Origin: an uncultured Saprospiraceae bacterium
GTDB taxonomy: Bacteria; Bacteroidota; Bacteroidia; Chitinophagales; Saprospiraceae
Length of the DNA stretch: 64,000 nucleotides
Reading direction: 5' to 3'
NCBI GenBank assembly: GCA_937981555.1
Contig: CALJOK010000013.1
Span: forward strand, 124,001-188,000
Shown: positions 53,331 through 62,415 of the stretch, in pieces
Numbering within the stretch: position 1 is the stretch's first letter
Layout of the letters: each line of letters begins with the position of its first letter
Notes under the pieces: generated by a model
What the model saw: only the letters and a program-made list of their open reading frames with translations
What the model was told of the DNA's origin: nothing
Database searches by the model: none
Position numbers and translations under genes: made by a program

Positions 53331-53412
53331 TCTTTATTACATTTTTTTATAAAAATAATCAATGAAAAATTAGGGAGACATTGTAACAATATAATTGCAT
53401 TTTTAATTTTTT

Positions 53413-53452
53413 AAAAAAGGTTAATTGTCGAAGGATGATTAACCTTTTTTTT
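53413..53452 (+). terminator. Terminator of the M20 gene
   Basis: AAAAAAGGTTAAT, 12-base loop, ATTAACC then eight T. Confidence 0.75.
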
Positions 53453-53522
53453 ATTTGAAAATAAATAATACTTATGTGATTGATATTACATAAGTTTATT
53501 TTGAATCTCTTATTTTTGCAAA

Positions 53523-55259
53523 ATGAATTTAAAGTCATTTTTTCCAATTTTAGAAAATTTTTCAACTCATTCTTCTCAAGATTGGAGAAAAGATATTATT
53601 GCTGGAATTACCGTAGCAGTAATGCTAGTCCCTCAAGGAATGGCGTATGCAATGCTCGCAGGAATGCCTCCAATTTATGGATTGTACGGTGGATTGATTC
53701 CACTTTTTTTATACGCTATTTTAGGAACCTCTCGTCAAATCTCGATTGGACCGGTGGCTATCTCAGCGCTTTTAGTTTTGGCAGGAGTCAGCCAAATCGC
53801 TGAACCAATGACGTCTGAATATATTTCATTAGTGATTTTGACTGGACTACTGGTAGGGATTGCTCAAATGTTATTAGGAGTATTTCGATTAGGATTTTTG
53901 GTTAATTTTATTTCACATCCTGTGATCGTTGGATTTACTTCTGCGGCAGCGATTATCATTGCAGTTAGTCAGTTAAAAGATTTGTTAGGGATTTATATTC
54001 CAAGATTTCCACATGCTTATGAGACGGTCGAATATGCAATGAACCATTTTTCTGAGATTAATTGGTTGACGGTAATCTTATGTTTTGGAAGTATCATTAC
54101 CATGTTAATTTTAAAAAAAATCAATAAAGCCATTCCTGGGGCATTGTTAGTTGTGATTGTCGGAACCTTATTAGTTTATTTTTTAGGAGAAGAAAAAATG
54201 GGTGTAGCAATAGTAAATGAAGTGCCTCAAGGATTACCTGTTTTTCAAATGCCAGAGATGACTTGGGAGAAAATACAAATATTGGCTCCTACCATTTTTA
54301 CGGTAACCATTATCTGCATTGTCGAAAGTATTGCGATTGCAAAAGTACTTCAATCTAAACACGGGAATTACCAAATCCGAGCAAATCAAGAATTAATAGC
54401 ACTCGGTATTTCAAAAATCGGCGGTGCATTTTTTCAATCAATTCCGACTTCAGGAAGTTTTACTCGTTCGGCAGTTAATAATGAAGCAGGAGCACAATCT
54501 GGTTTTGCATCTATTTTTACAGCCATCCTAATTGGGATGACTTTGGTTTTTTTGACTCCTCTTTTTTACTATTTGCCGAAGGCGATCTTAGCCGCAATTA
54601 TATTGTTATCAGTCAAAAGTTTATTTGATTGGAAAGAGGCAAAACATCTTTGGCAGACGCATCGCTCGGATTTTTATATGATGTTGACGACATTTATAGC
54701 GACGTTGACTTTTGGAATAGAGGAAGGTGTTTTGGCAGGAGTAGTGTTATCGATTTGTATGGTTTTATTTCGAAGCTCCAAACCGCATATTGCTATTTTG
54801 GGGAAATTACCGGGGTCGATTAATTATCGAAATATTGATCGTTTTGAATCAGCAAAAGAACCTGAGGATATTTTGGTGATTAGATTTGATGATCAACTTT
54901 ATTTTGGCAATGCTGCTTATTTTCAAGAAACGATTCAAGAAATAGTCAATGAAAGGGAAATGAAACTCAAAATGGTTTTACTCGATGCGAGTAGTATGCA
55001 TGATATGGATAGTACTGGATTTCATACTTTGGAAGAGATGCAAAAATATTTAAATAATAAAAACATCACTTTTTATATTTCAGGAATGATTGGGCCGGTG
55101 AGAGATTTTGCGACTAAATGTGGAATCATCGAGAAAATGGGAGAGCAAAAATATTTTTTAAATATTCATCAAGGCGTAACTCATTTTAAAAATATGCAGG
55201 AAGGTTTGGAAAAAACTTGGACGCCGAATGCGTTGCAATCGAATATAGATGATGATTAA
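53523..55259 (+). CDS. SulP-family anion transporter with STAS domain
   Basis: A 578-residue inner-membrane transporter. The transport domain has the SulP signature (AGITVAVMLVPQGMAYAMLAGMPPIYGLYGGLIPLFLYAILGTSRQISIGPVA) and the IANKEL-like region (SKHGNYQIRANQELIALGISKIGGAFFQSIPTSGSFTRSAVN). A C-terminal STAS domain follows (about 440-560: VLLDASSMHDMDSTGFHTLEEM). Substrate may be sulfate, bicarbonate or another anion. Confidence 0.94.
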   Translation: MNLKSFFPILENFSTHSSQDWRKDIIAGITVAVMLVPQGMAYAMLAGMPPIYGLYGGLIPLFLYAILGTSRQISIGPVAISALLVLAGVSQIAEPMTSEYISLVILTGLLVGIAQMLLGVFRLGFLVNFISHPVIVGFTSAAAIIIAVSQLKDLLGIYIPRFPHAYETVEYAMNHFSEINWLTVILCFGSIITMLILKKINKAIPGALLVVIVGTLLVYFLGEEKMGVAIVNEVPQGLPVFQMPEMTWEKIQILAPTIFTVTIICIVESIAIAKVLQSKHGNYQIRANQELIALGISKIGGAFFQSIPTSGSFTRSAVNNEAGAQSGFASIFTAILIGMTLVFLTPLFYYLPKAILAAIILLSVKSLFDWKEAKHLWQTHRSDFYMMLTTFIATLTFGIEEGVLAGVVLSICMVLFRSSKPHIAILGKLPGSINYRNIDRFESAKEPEDILVIRFDDQLYFGNAAYFQETIQEIVNEREMKLKMVLLDASSMHDMDSTGFHTLEEMQKYLNNKNITFYISGMIGPVRDFATKCGIIEKMGEQKYFLNIHQGVTHFKNMQEGLEKTWTPNALQSNIDDD

Positions 55260-55384
55260 TTTTATGGGGTATTTGACGTGAAGTTATCCTTTGAAAAAAT
55301 TAAAAGGACTCTGAAATTATGATGTTTTTTTCTTTTGACAAATACTAGCATAAATTTAATTGGCTTGCATCTTTCCGTTTTTTA

Positions 55385-55412
55385 AAATTGTCTTTAGACC
55401 TAAAGACAATTT
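55385..55412. repeat. Perfect 13-bp inverted repeat
   Basis: AAATTGTCTTTAG - AC - CTAAAGACAATTT lies between the SulP and DUF5916 genes. It lacks a T-tract downstream but could be a weak terminator of SulP or an operator for the next gene. Confidence 0.5.
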
Positions 55413-55537
55413 AAGTTTACCCCCAGATTCATTTTAAGAAAAAAATTGCACTTCTATTTTGCGTGCAAAAAATCGAACTATTCAGTCTATTTATTAGAAC
55501 CAGATAAAATCCTATTTTTCACGAAAAACTATCAAAA

Positions 55538-58189
55538 TTGAAAAAGCTAATTGTTACATTCTGCATATTAATTATTTGTTTTACTTCTCTATTGAGTCAA
55601 GATTTTAAAAGAAAATCATATACAACAAATCGAGTTCAGTCAGAAGCTCCAGTTATCGATGGAGTGGTAAATGATGACGAATGGGCTGATGTAGAATGGG
55701 GAGAAGACTTTACGGTTCTTGAACCAAATAATGGAGATAAGCCAAAACAGCAAACGAAGTTTAAGATAAAATACGACAATGATAATTTGTATGTAGCTTA
55801 TTATGCTTACCATGATGATCCATCAAAAATAGAAAGTAGATTAAGTCGAAGAGATAATTTTCCAGGTGATTGGGTGGAGATAAATATCGATAGTTACTTC
55901 GATAAAAATACGGCTTTCTCATTTACACTTTCTGCTTCGGGAGTAAAGGGAGATGAGTTTATTTCTGGAAATGGAGATAATTGGGATACCAATTGGAACC
56001 CAATCTGGTATGGAGCAACTAAGATAGTTGCTGATGGTTGGACGGCTGAAGTAAAAATTCCATGGAGCCAACTTCGTTTTGCGGATAAGGCCGTACATAC
56101 TTGGGGTTTCAGTATTATGCGTCGAGATTTTGGAGCAGATGAAAGGAGTACTTTTCAATTTGTTCCTCGAAATGTGTCTGGTTGGGTCAGTAATTTTGCA
56201 GAACTTCAAGGCATCAAAGATATCAAACCCAAGCGCCAAATTGAATTGCAACCTTATGCCGTGAGTAGTTTTAATTTTGCAGAAAAAGAAGAAGGTAACC
56301 CTTTTGCAAAAGGAACCCAAATAGATGTGAATGTAGGATTGGATGGAAAAATAGGAGTGACGAATGACTTGACTTTAGACTTTACGATCAATCCAGATTT
56401 TGGACAAGTAGAGGCAGATCCTTCGGCATTGGCATTGGATGGTTTTCAAATTTTCTTTAATGAACAACGGCCTTTCTTTATTGAGAATGCTAATATTTTT
56501 AGTTTTGATGTTGCTAATTTAGATGCAGGTGGTCCTTTTGGAAATGATAATCTTTTTTATTCAAGAAGAATTGGTTCATCGCCATCGGGGAGTGTTTCGA
56601 TTGCAGATGGAGCTTATTCTCAGCGACCTCGGTTTACTAATATTTTGGGTGCAGCAAAGTTGAGTGGGAAAACCAAAGATGGATGGTCTATCGGTTTATT
56701 GGAAAGTGTTACTTCAAAAGAGCATGTAAAAATTTCATTAGATGGAGAGGAGACACAAGAGTTAGTTGAGCCACTTTCCAATTATTTTGTTGGGCGTGTT
56801 TCCAAAGATTTTAAAGAGGGTGCTTCGCAAATAGGAATTTCATTGACACATGTCAATCGGTTCATTGACGATACTAATTTGATTGATCAATTTCATGATC
56901 AAGCTTATTCGGGAGGAATTAATTTAATACATACTTGGAAAGAAAGAGAATGGCGAATCAATGCGAATTTTATTTTTAGTCATGTGACAGGAACTGCGCT
57001 CAAAATAAAAGAAACGCAAGAATCCTTTGGTCATTATTTTCAGCGACCAGATGCGACGCACCTTTCGGTTGATGATACTAAAACGAGTTTGACTGGACAA
57101 GGAGGAACACTTTCAATTGGTAATTATGGAGGGAAAGATAATTTGAGTTTTCAGTCGGGGGTGACTTGGCGTTCTCCCGAATTGGAATTAAATGACATTG
57201 GATTTTTAAATACCGCGGATCAAATTGATTTTGTGAATTGGGTAGGTTATCGTTGGCCAAAACCATTTTCGATTTTTAGACAATTAGGCGTAAATCTTAA
57301 TACTTTTTCTCGTTGGAATTTTGATGGAGAAAATATTTATCAAGGAATCAATGCTAACTTTAATTCTTCCTTAAAAAACTATTGGAGCATTGGAGCTGGA
57401 GGAGTTTATGAATTTAAAGACATTAGTACAAAAGCGCTTTTTGGTGGGCCAAAGCTTCGACAGTCAAGTGGGATTTATAATTTTGTTAATATTGGATCAG
57501 ATTCTAGAAAGAAAGCTCAACTGTTTTTGAATGCCGGAATGTTCAATGGAATTGGTCAAGACAAAGGTTCAGTTACGGTTAGGAGTTTGAGTGGAAATGT
57601 GAGTTATCAACCTATCAATGCACTTCGACTATCGCTCAACGTTTCTTACTTTCAGCAAAATCGAGTGATTCAAAATGTAAGTTATGATGTTTTTGAAAAT
57701 GAAGATCGTTATATCACCGGGACCATTTTTCAAAAAACATTTTCTACCTCCCTTCGAGTAAATTATAGTTTGACACCAAATTTATCATTGCAATATTGGG
57801 GACAACCTTTTATTTCAAAAGGAAATTATTCGGATTTTAAATATATTACAGATCCTACTAATCGAAATTTTGAGGAACGGTATAATTTATATGATAACGA
57901 TCAAATTACTTATTCAGATGTGGATGAGCAATTTATCATTGATGAAAATAAGAATGGAATAGAAGATTATAGATTTGGACAACCAGATTTTAATTTTATG
58001 GAATTTAGATCAAATATGGTTATTCGATGGGAGTACAAGCCTGGGTCTGAATTCTTTTTGGTTTGGACACAATCGACAACTAGTTTTGGTGATCCACAGA
58101 ATGATTTATTTCCATCTTTAAGAGATGATTTATTTGAAAATCGAGCGGACAATATTTTTCTAGCGAAATTGACTTATCGGTTTTATTGA
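55538..58189 (+). CDS. DUF5916 outer-membrane barrel protein with CBM9-like domain
   Basis: The start is TTG (55538); it begins the signal peptide KKLIVTFCILIICFTSLLSQ, and no ATG is suitable. Residues about 30-220 form a CBM9-like beta-sandwich (VIDGVVNDDEWADVEWGEDF, IKYDNDNLYVAYYAYHDDP). The remainder is a large beta-rich DUF5916 region (TLDFTINPDFGQVEADPSALALDGFQIFFNEQRPFFIENANIF) ending in an aromatic barrel-like C-terminus (LAKLTYRFY). 883 residues. Probably an outer-membrane channel or ligand binder of unknown substrate. Confidence 0.9.
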   Translation: MKKLIVTFCILIICFTSLLSQDFKRKSYTTNRVQSEAPVIDGVVNDDEWADVEWGEDFTVLEPNNGDKPKQQTKFKIKYDNDNLYVAYYAYHDDPSKIESRLSRRDNFPGDWVEINIDSYFDKNTAFSFTLSASGVKGDEFISGNGDNWDTNWNPIWYGATKIVADGWTAEVKIPWSQLRFADKAVHTWGFSIMRRDFGADERSTFQFVPRNVSGWVSNFAELQGIKDIKPKRQIELQPYAVSSFNFAEKEEGNPFAKGTQIDVNVGLDGKIGVTNDLTLDFTINPDFGQVEADPSALALDGFQIFFNEQRPFFIENANIFSFDVANLDAGGPFGNDNLFYSRRIGSSPSGSVSIADGAYSQRPRFTNILGAAKLSGKTKDGWSIGLLESVTSKEHVKISLDGEETQELVEPLSNYFVGRVSKDFKEGASQIGISLTHVNRFIDDTNLIDQFHDQAYSGGINLIHTWKEREWRINANFIFSHVTGTALKIKETQESFGHYFQRPDATHLSVDDTKTSLTGQGGTLSIGNYGGKDNLSFQSGVTWRSPELELNDIGFLNTADQIDFVNWVGYRWPKPFSIFRQLGVNLNTFSRWNFDGENIYQGINANFNSSLKNYWSIGAGGVYEFKDISTKALFGGPKLRQSSGIYNFVNIGSDSRKKAQLFLNAGMFNGIGQDKGSVTVRSLSGNVSYQPINALRLSLNVSYFQQNRVIQNVSYDVFENEDRYITGTIFQKTFSTSLRVNYSLTPNLSLQYWGQPFISKGNYSDFKYITDPTNRNFEERYNLYDNDQITYSDVDEQFIIDENKNGIEDYRFGQPDFNFMEFRSNMVIRWEYKPGSEFFLVWTQSTTSFGDPQNDLFPSLRDDLFENRADNIFLAKLTYRFY

Positions 58190-58296
58190 TTTACGACTAA
58201 TGTTAGGTGCGAAATGTAAAAAAAATCAATTTTTTCAGCATTAAAAAATTCGGGATAACTCATGTGTACATTTTGTGAATGTATTGTTGAGAAATA

Positions 58297-59553
58297 TTAA
58301 AAAGTATATTTCAACATCAAAAAAGCAGTATGTGTATTTGAACCTAACCCTAATTCTTTAGAAATTCCATTTCCTATTTCATATTTTAAATCAATGGTGA
58401 AATTATTAAAGAGGTAGCCCAAACCAGTAATAAATCCTATTTCATATTTTCGATAAAAAAGAATAGAAGGAACATCACGAGTGGTAACTTGACTAAAGAA
58501 TTTGTCAATTGAATTAGTATTGTTTTTATTTTTGAGAGCGTAACTGTTAGAAAAGCCTGCAAGAATAAATAATGATTTCTTTTTTGCTTTAAGTTTCCAT
58601 TCACCAATATTGTAAAATCTAAGATAAGCAAGATCGAATTCTGCGGTTAAAATGGAGTTTTGATCCTCGTCAATAACGAGCGTAGTTTCATCAGATTGCT
58701 TATAAGGTTTGAATAATAATTCATTTCGCAGGGTGAACCTTTGATCAAACCTTGGAAATACAATATCGACGGTTCCTCCCACAGCATAATTAACAGAAGG
58801 CGCTAAATTGATGAATTGAGATCTAGCAGGATTACTACCTCTAAAATTTAATTTAGTCAAAGTGACTCCAGCTAAAACTCCGAATTGAAATTTTACTTTC
58901 TCTTTTTTTTGTTTGAATGTAACTTTTTTTGGACCGAAGCAATTATTATAAGTAGTGAAAATTTTTGTTAAAGATTGTTGTTTATACTTAGCTTTAGCAA
59001 TTAACGGGCGAACATCAGGACAATCGTTTAGATATAAATTGAGTTGTCCGATATAGATTCTCTTTTCTCGGATTACATTGTGTCTCTCAAAATGTCGAAT
59101 GAATAGTAATTCATTTATCTCACCATCCTTCTCAATGAAAAAGTGTTTTTTACCATTTTTATCCCAAAGTAAATAGAGTGGAACGTTACCTCCTACAATT
59201 AATTTTAGAAATATATGTTGGGTAATAAATTGAGGTTTTTCTTCCCAACTAACAGTTTGGTCTTTTATAGGAAGTTGGTCTGCTTCTACTTTTTTGCTTA
59301 TGTAAATCGATTCGTTATTGATTTGAAATGAGTGGATGTCGGCAAATGTATATTCTTTTACTTCAGTAGAAGTATTCGTTTTAAATTCAATCTTTTCAGG
59401 GGTGATTTCCCATTCTTTATTTTTAATTAAACCTCTAAGTGTATCGAGGTTATTGGTCACGATGAATCCTTGTTCGAATTTGTTTTGAGCAAATGTAGAG
59501 TTGATGAAAAATAGAAATAAAATAAAGGAGAAAAAGAGCGTTTTGTTTTTCAT
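58297..59553 (-). CDS. PorT-like outer-membrane beta-barrel protein, paralogue A
   Basis: A signal peptide (to FINSTFAQ) precedes an N-terminal beta domain (about 28-150: GFIVTNNLDTLRGLIKN, EYTFADIHSFQI) and a C-terminal barrel (about 225-418: FGVLAGVTLTKLNFRG, FITGLGYLFNNFTIDLKYEIG) ending in Phe. Related in plan to the gene at 60919. The N-terminal domain is common in Bacteroidota proteins that I know only as hypothetical. Confidence 0.8.
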   Translation of the reverse strand: MKNKTLFFSFILFLFFINSTFAQNKFEQGFIVTNNLDTLRGLIKNKEWEITPEKIEFKTNTSTEVKEYTFADIHSFQINNESIYISKKVEADQLPIKDQTVSWEEKPQFITQHIFLKLIVGGNVPLYLLWDKNGKKHFFIEKDGEINELLFIRHFERHNVIREKRIYIGQLNLYLNDCPDVRPLIAKAKYKQQSLTKIFTTYNNCFGPKKVTFKQKKEKVKFQFGVLAGVTLTKLNFRGSNPARSQFINLAPSVNYAVGGTVDIVFPRFDQRFTLRNELLFKPYKQSDETTLVIDEDQNSILTAEFDLAYLRFYNIGEWKLKAKKKSLFILAGFSNSYALKNKNNTNSIDKFFSQVTTRDVPSILFYRKYEIGFITGLGYLFNNFTIDLKYEIGNGISKELGLGSNTHTAFLMLKYTF

Positions 59554-59583
59554 GTTTTTTATTATTTTGTAATAATAAATTAT

Positions 59584-60849
59584 TTACAATTTGGAACCTT
59601 CAATTAACCAAATTGCAGTTTTTAATTCTAAACTGTCTGTGTAAGTTAAATCTACCCCAAAAAAACCTTGAGAAGAAGATTTTCCATTTTTTATTTTCAA
59701 ATCTTCATTTATAGTTAAAGGGAATGGTGCAATTTGTTTCCATGAATTTGTTTCCATGTCAAAGCACCACCACTCTTGTGCATTTGAATTAGATGAAAAT
59801 GAAGGACCTAAGATTATTTTATTATTGAAATTAAAATTTACTATTGTCGAGCCAATAGAGAATGGAAGTGTAGAAACTTCCTCCCATGAACCTTCTTGCA
59901 TCAAATCATATTTCCATAAAATATTATCTTCGGTTACAGCAATAACTGAAGAGATTGATTCGATAGGGTTAAGCGATATAATTGTAGGCGAAGAAGGAAT
60001 AGGATTAAGTTCTTCCCAAGAATCAAAAGGGCTAGATACAATTGTTGTACTTGATTTAAGAAAAGTATTTTTATCCATAACGTACATTCGGTCATTAAAT
60101 GAAAACCCTTGAGATATATAATCTAATGTGCCAGTTGGAAGCGTACCTGTTGAGACGGAATCCCAAGTATCATCACTTTTTTTATAAAAATAAAATTTAG
60201 TTTTTTGAGTGTTCCAAAAGTAATTTCTATCACCTAATGAAAAATTAACTACTTTATTACTAGATAATGGAGATAATGAAACGTAAGGATAATCTTCTTT
60301 TTGCTCGAAACTATCTCCATTTAATTTAAAAAAGCCACTATTGTAGAATAGAGCATAAACATCATCTTGAAAAGAATGTAATCTGAAAGATACCTCAGAT
60401 GGATCAACTGCGGAGATAGATGTTTGGTAAGTATTTAACTTCCAAGGATTTTTCTGTGTTCCTTTTGACGTAAAGATATAGGGACTCCCCAAAACAATAT
60501 TATTTCTAGTTTTTGCAAATACATTTATTTGATAGCGAAAATCTGTTGCAAAATGAGAGTCAGTTTTAAAACTAAATTCATTTAAAGAAGGAGATTCTTG
60601 TACAAAAAATGTGTCGATAAATATTTTGTCAAATCGATCATCTATTACTTTCCAAATAAATCCATGACTTAATATTTCTTCTTCTCCTAAGGACAAAAAA
60701 TTTCCTGAAAATTCTATAGTTGATCCATCATTAGTAATCAATTTTACAGGAGAAGTAAATGGATAAAAACGGTCAGTTGGTAATAACTCTTTTTCACAAC
60801 TAGAAGCAATGAATAAAAATATTAATAAGAGTAAATAATTTAATTTCAT
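59584..60849 (-). CDS. Lipoprotein with kelch-like beta-propeller
   Basis: Lipoprotein signal (LFIASSC, Cys18). Residues about 30-130 resemble an Ig-like/IPT module; 130-421 contain kelch-like blades (FKLNGDSFEQKEDYPYVSLSPLSSN, FSFNDRMYVMDKN, WWCFDMETNSWKQIAPFP). Extracellular or surface location inferred. Flanked by the two related outer-membrane barrel genes at 30- and 69-base spacing, suggesting one operon and a surface complex. Confidence 0.8.
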   Translation of the reverse strand: MKLNYLLLLIFLFIASSCEKELLPTDRFYPFTSPVKLITNDGSTIEFSGNFLSLGEEEILSHGFIWKVIDDRFDKIFIDTFFVQESPSLNEFSFKTDSHFATDFRYQINVFAKTRNNIVLGSPYIFTSKGTQKNPWKLNTYQTSISAVDPSEVSFRLHSFQDDVYALFYNSGFFKLNGDSFEQKEDYPYVSLSPLSSNKVVNFSLGDRNYFWNTQKTKFYFYKKSDDTWDSVSTGTLPTGTLDYISQGFSFNDRMYVMDKNTFLKSSTTIVSSPFDSWEELNPIPSSPTIISLNPIESISSVIAVTEDNILWKYDLMQEGSWEEVSTLPFSIGSTIVNFNFNNKIILGPSFSSNSNAQEWWCFDMETNSWKQIAPFPLTINEDLKIKNGKSSSQGFFGVDLTYTDSLELKTAIWLIEGSKL

Positions 60850-60918
60850 TTCTTTTTTCTTTTAAAATTATTTGTTGTTAGCGTATGTTTAAAATCATCA
60901 AGAAGAATATTCTAAAAA

Positions 60919-62046
60919 CTAAAAACTAAAACCTAAAAGGAATTCAAATTCTCTTTTTCTAATTTCGTATTTAGTTGCATTTATTCCTGTCGATCTAACA
61001 TACCTCATTTCGGCATAAATTGCAGATCGGTAATTAATGAAATATCTAGCCCCAACTCCTAATAAAATAGAAAGGTCAGAGGTGTTGGTTAAATTTTCGT
61101 CTGGAATAAATTCAGAAATTAAAATAGTTCCAGGAGTCTCAAAATTTGAATTGTAAAATTTATTTTTTACATCAAAACCATGATAATAATTGAAACCTGT
61201 ATTGAGGTAAGGAGAGAAATCTTTATTAAAAATATAATAACGTAAAATCAAAGGAACTTCTATTTGTTGGTAGGATACAAGGAAATCTAATTTTTCTTTA
61301 GTTCCATCTGTGAAATTAGAATATTTAAAATAACTCCATTTAGCTTCTAAAAGGAGACTAATTTTTCCCGAAGTATTGAGCGGTAATTCTGCAAAGCCTC
61401 CTAGTACAAATCTATTATGAATTTTTTTATTTTTAGTATATAAAATTCTCAAAAAGTTATCAGAATAGGATCCAAAACTTATCCCGCTTAGCAATCCTGC
61501 TTTAAAAAAACCAATTCGATTTTTCCGAAGTATTCCAGTCTTTGGAAGTATCTTTTTCAATTTTTTGATTTTGCCTTTAGCTAATAGAAAAGGATAATCG
61601 TCTTTGTCATAATATTTTAGAAGAAAAATTTCTAATTCTTTTTCATCTACTTCATCTTGAAGTACTCCTTTTTTATTGAGCTTATAAGCAACAGAATCAC
61701 CTATATTAATATATTCTGTAACTTTATCTTTTTCGTATAACAATAACCAATTCGGATCTTTTTGAAGGGCGAAAAACAATTTCCTTCCATCAGTAGTATT
61801 TTTGTTTACAAATTTTTTCCCAAGCGGTTGTATGTAAAATTCAGAGATTTCTTCAATGCTATATTCTACCAAAATGTTTTGGCCATCTTTTTTAAAAAAA
61901 ACGACTTCAGGGTTAAAGTTGCTTCCATCGTATTGGATGAAGCCATAAATGGTTTCATCATTAATTTTAATCCAGTCTTGTTTTTTGTCTTGAGCAAAAA
62001 TAGAAATAGGGAAAAGTAATAGAATTAAGAGAGAATATGCGTTCAT
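60919..62046 (-). CDS. PorT-like outer-membrane beta-barrel protein, paralogue B
   Basis: A signal peptide (to LFPISIFAQ) is followed by the same N-terminal module as paralogue A (IKINDETIYGFIQYDGSNFNP, EYSIEEISEFYI) and a C-terminal barrel (about 190-375: FKAGLLSGISFGSYSDNFL, LRYYIFNKDFSPYLNTGFN, FEFLLGFSF) ending in Phe. First gene of the three-gene cluster. Confidence 0.8.
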   Translation of the reverse strand: MNAYSLLILLLFPISIFAQDKKQDWIKINDETIYGFIQYDGSNFNPEVVFFKKDGQNILVEYSIEEISEFYIQPLGKKFVNKNTTDGRKLFFALQKDPNWLLLYEKDKVTEYINIGDSVAYKLNKKGVLQDEVDEKELEIFLLKYYDKDDYPFLLAKGKIKKLKKILPKTGILRKNRIGFFKAGLLSGISFGSYSDNFLRILYTKNKKIHNRFVLGGFAELPLNTSGKISLLLEAKWSYFKYSNFTDGTKEKLDFLVSYQQIEVPLILRYYIFNKDFSPYLNTGFNYYHGFDVKNKFYNSNFETPGTILISEFIPDENLTNTSDLSILLGVGARYFINYRSAIYAEMRYVRSTGINATKYEIRKREFEFLLGFSF

Positions 62047-62415
62047 TCTGATTTAGTTTATATAGCCGAAAATAGCAATTAATATATTTTTATTAAAAGT
62101 AATAATTAATCTAGAATTAACAAAAGCAACGGTATAAACTTTATTTTCGTACTGGCTGAAATGATAAAATTCATTTATTAAAATCATAATCTAAGTACCG
62201 ATTCACAAATATCTATAAGAAATTTTAGTTTGTTTTTTCCTCTGATTTCGTTAAAAATACTCATCTTAACTCAGACTATGATTGCGTTTTTTGTCTCATC
62301 GGAGAAAAAAATAATTCTAAAATTTTAATAATACATATTTATGATTCGGCATTTAGATGGAAAATTTATAAAACTTAAACTATTTTTATCCTCACATTCA
62401 CATAAAACTGACAAG
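62047..62415. other. Intergenic region with imperfect inverted repeat
   Basis: No gene. Holds an imperfect inverted repeat, 62220-62326: AAATTTTAG..TTTTTTCCTCTGAT against ATCGGAGAAAAAA..CTAAAATTTT with about 50 bases between. Divergent upstream region of paralogue B and the CotH-kinase gene. Confidence 0.55.
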
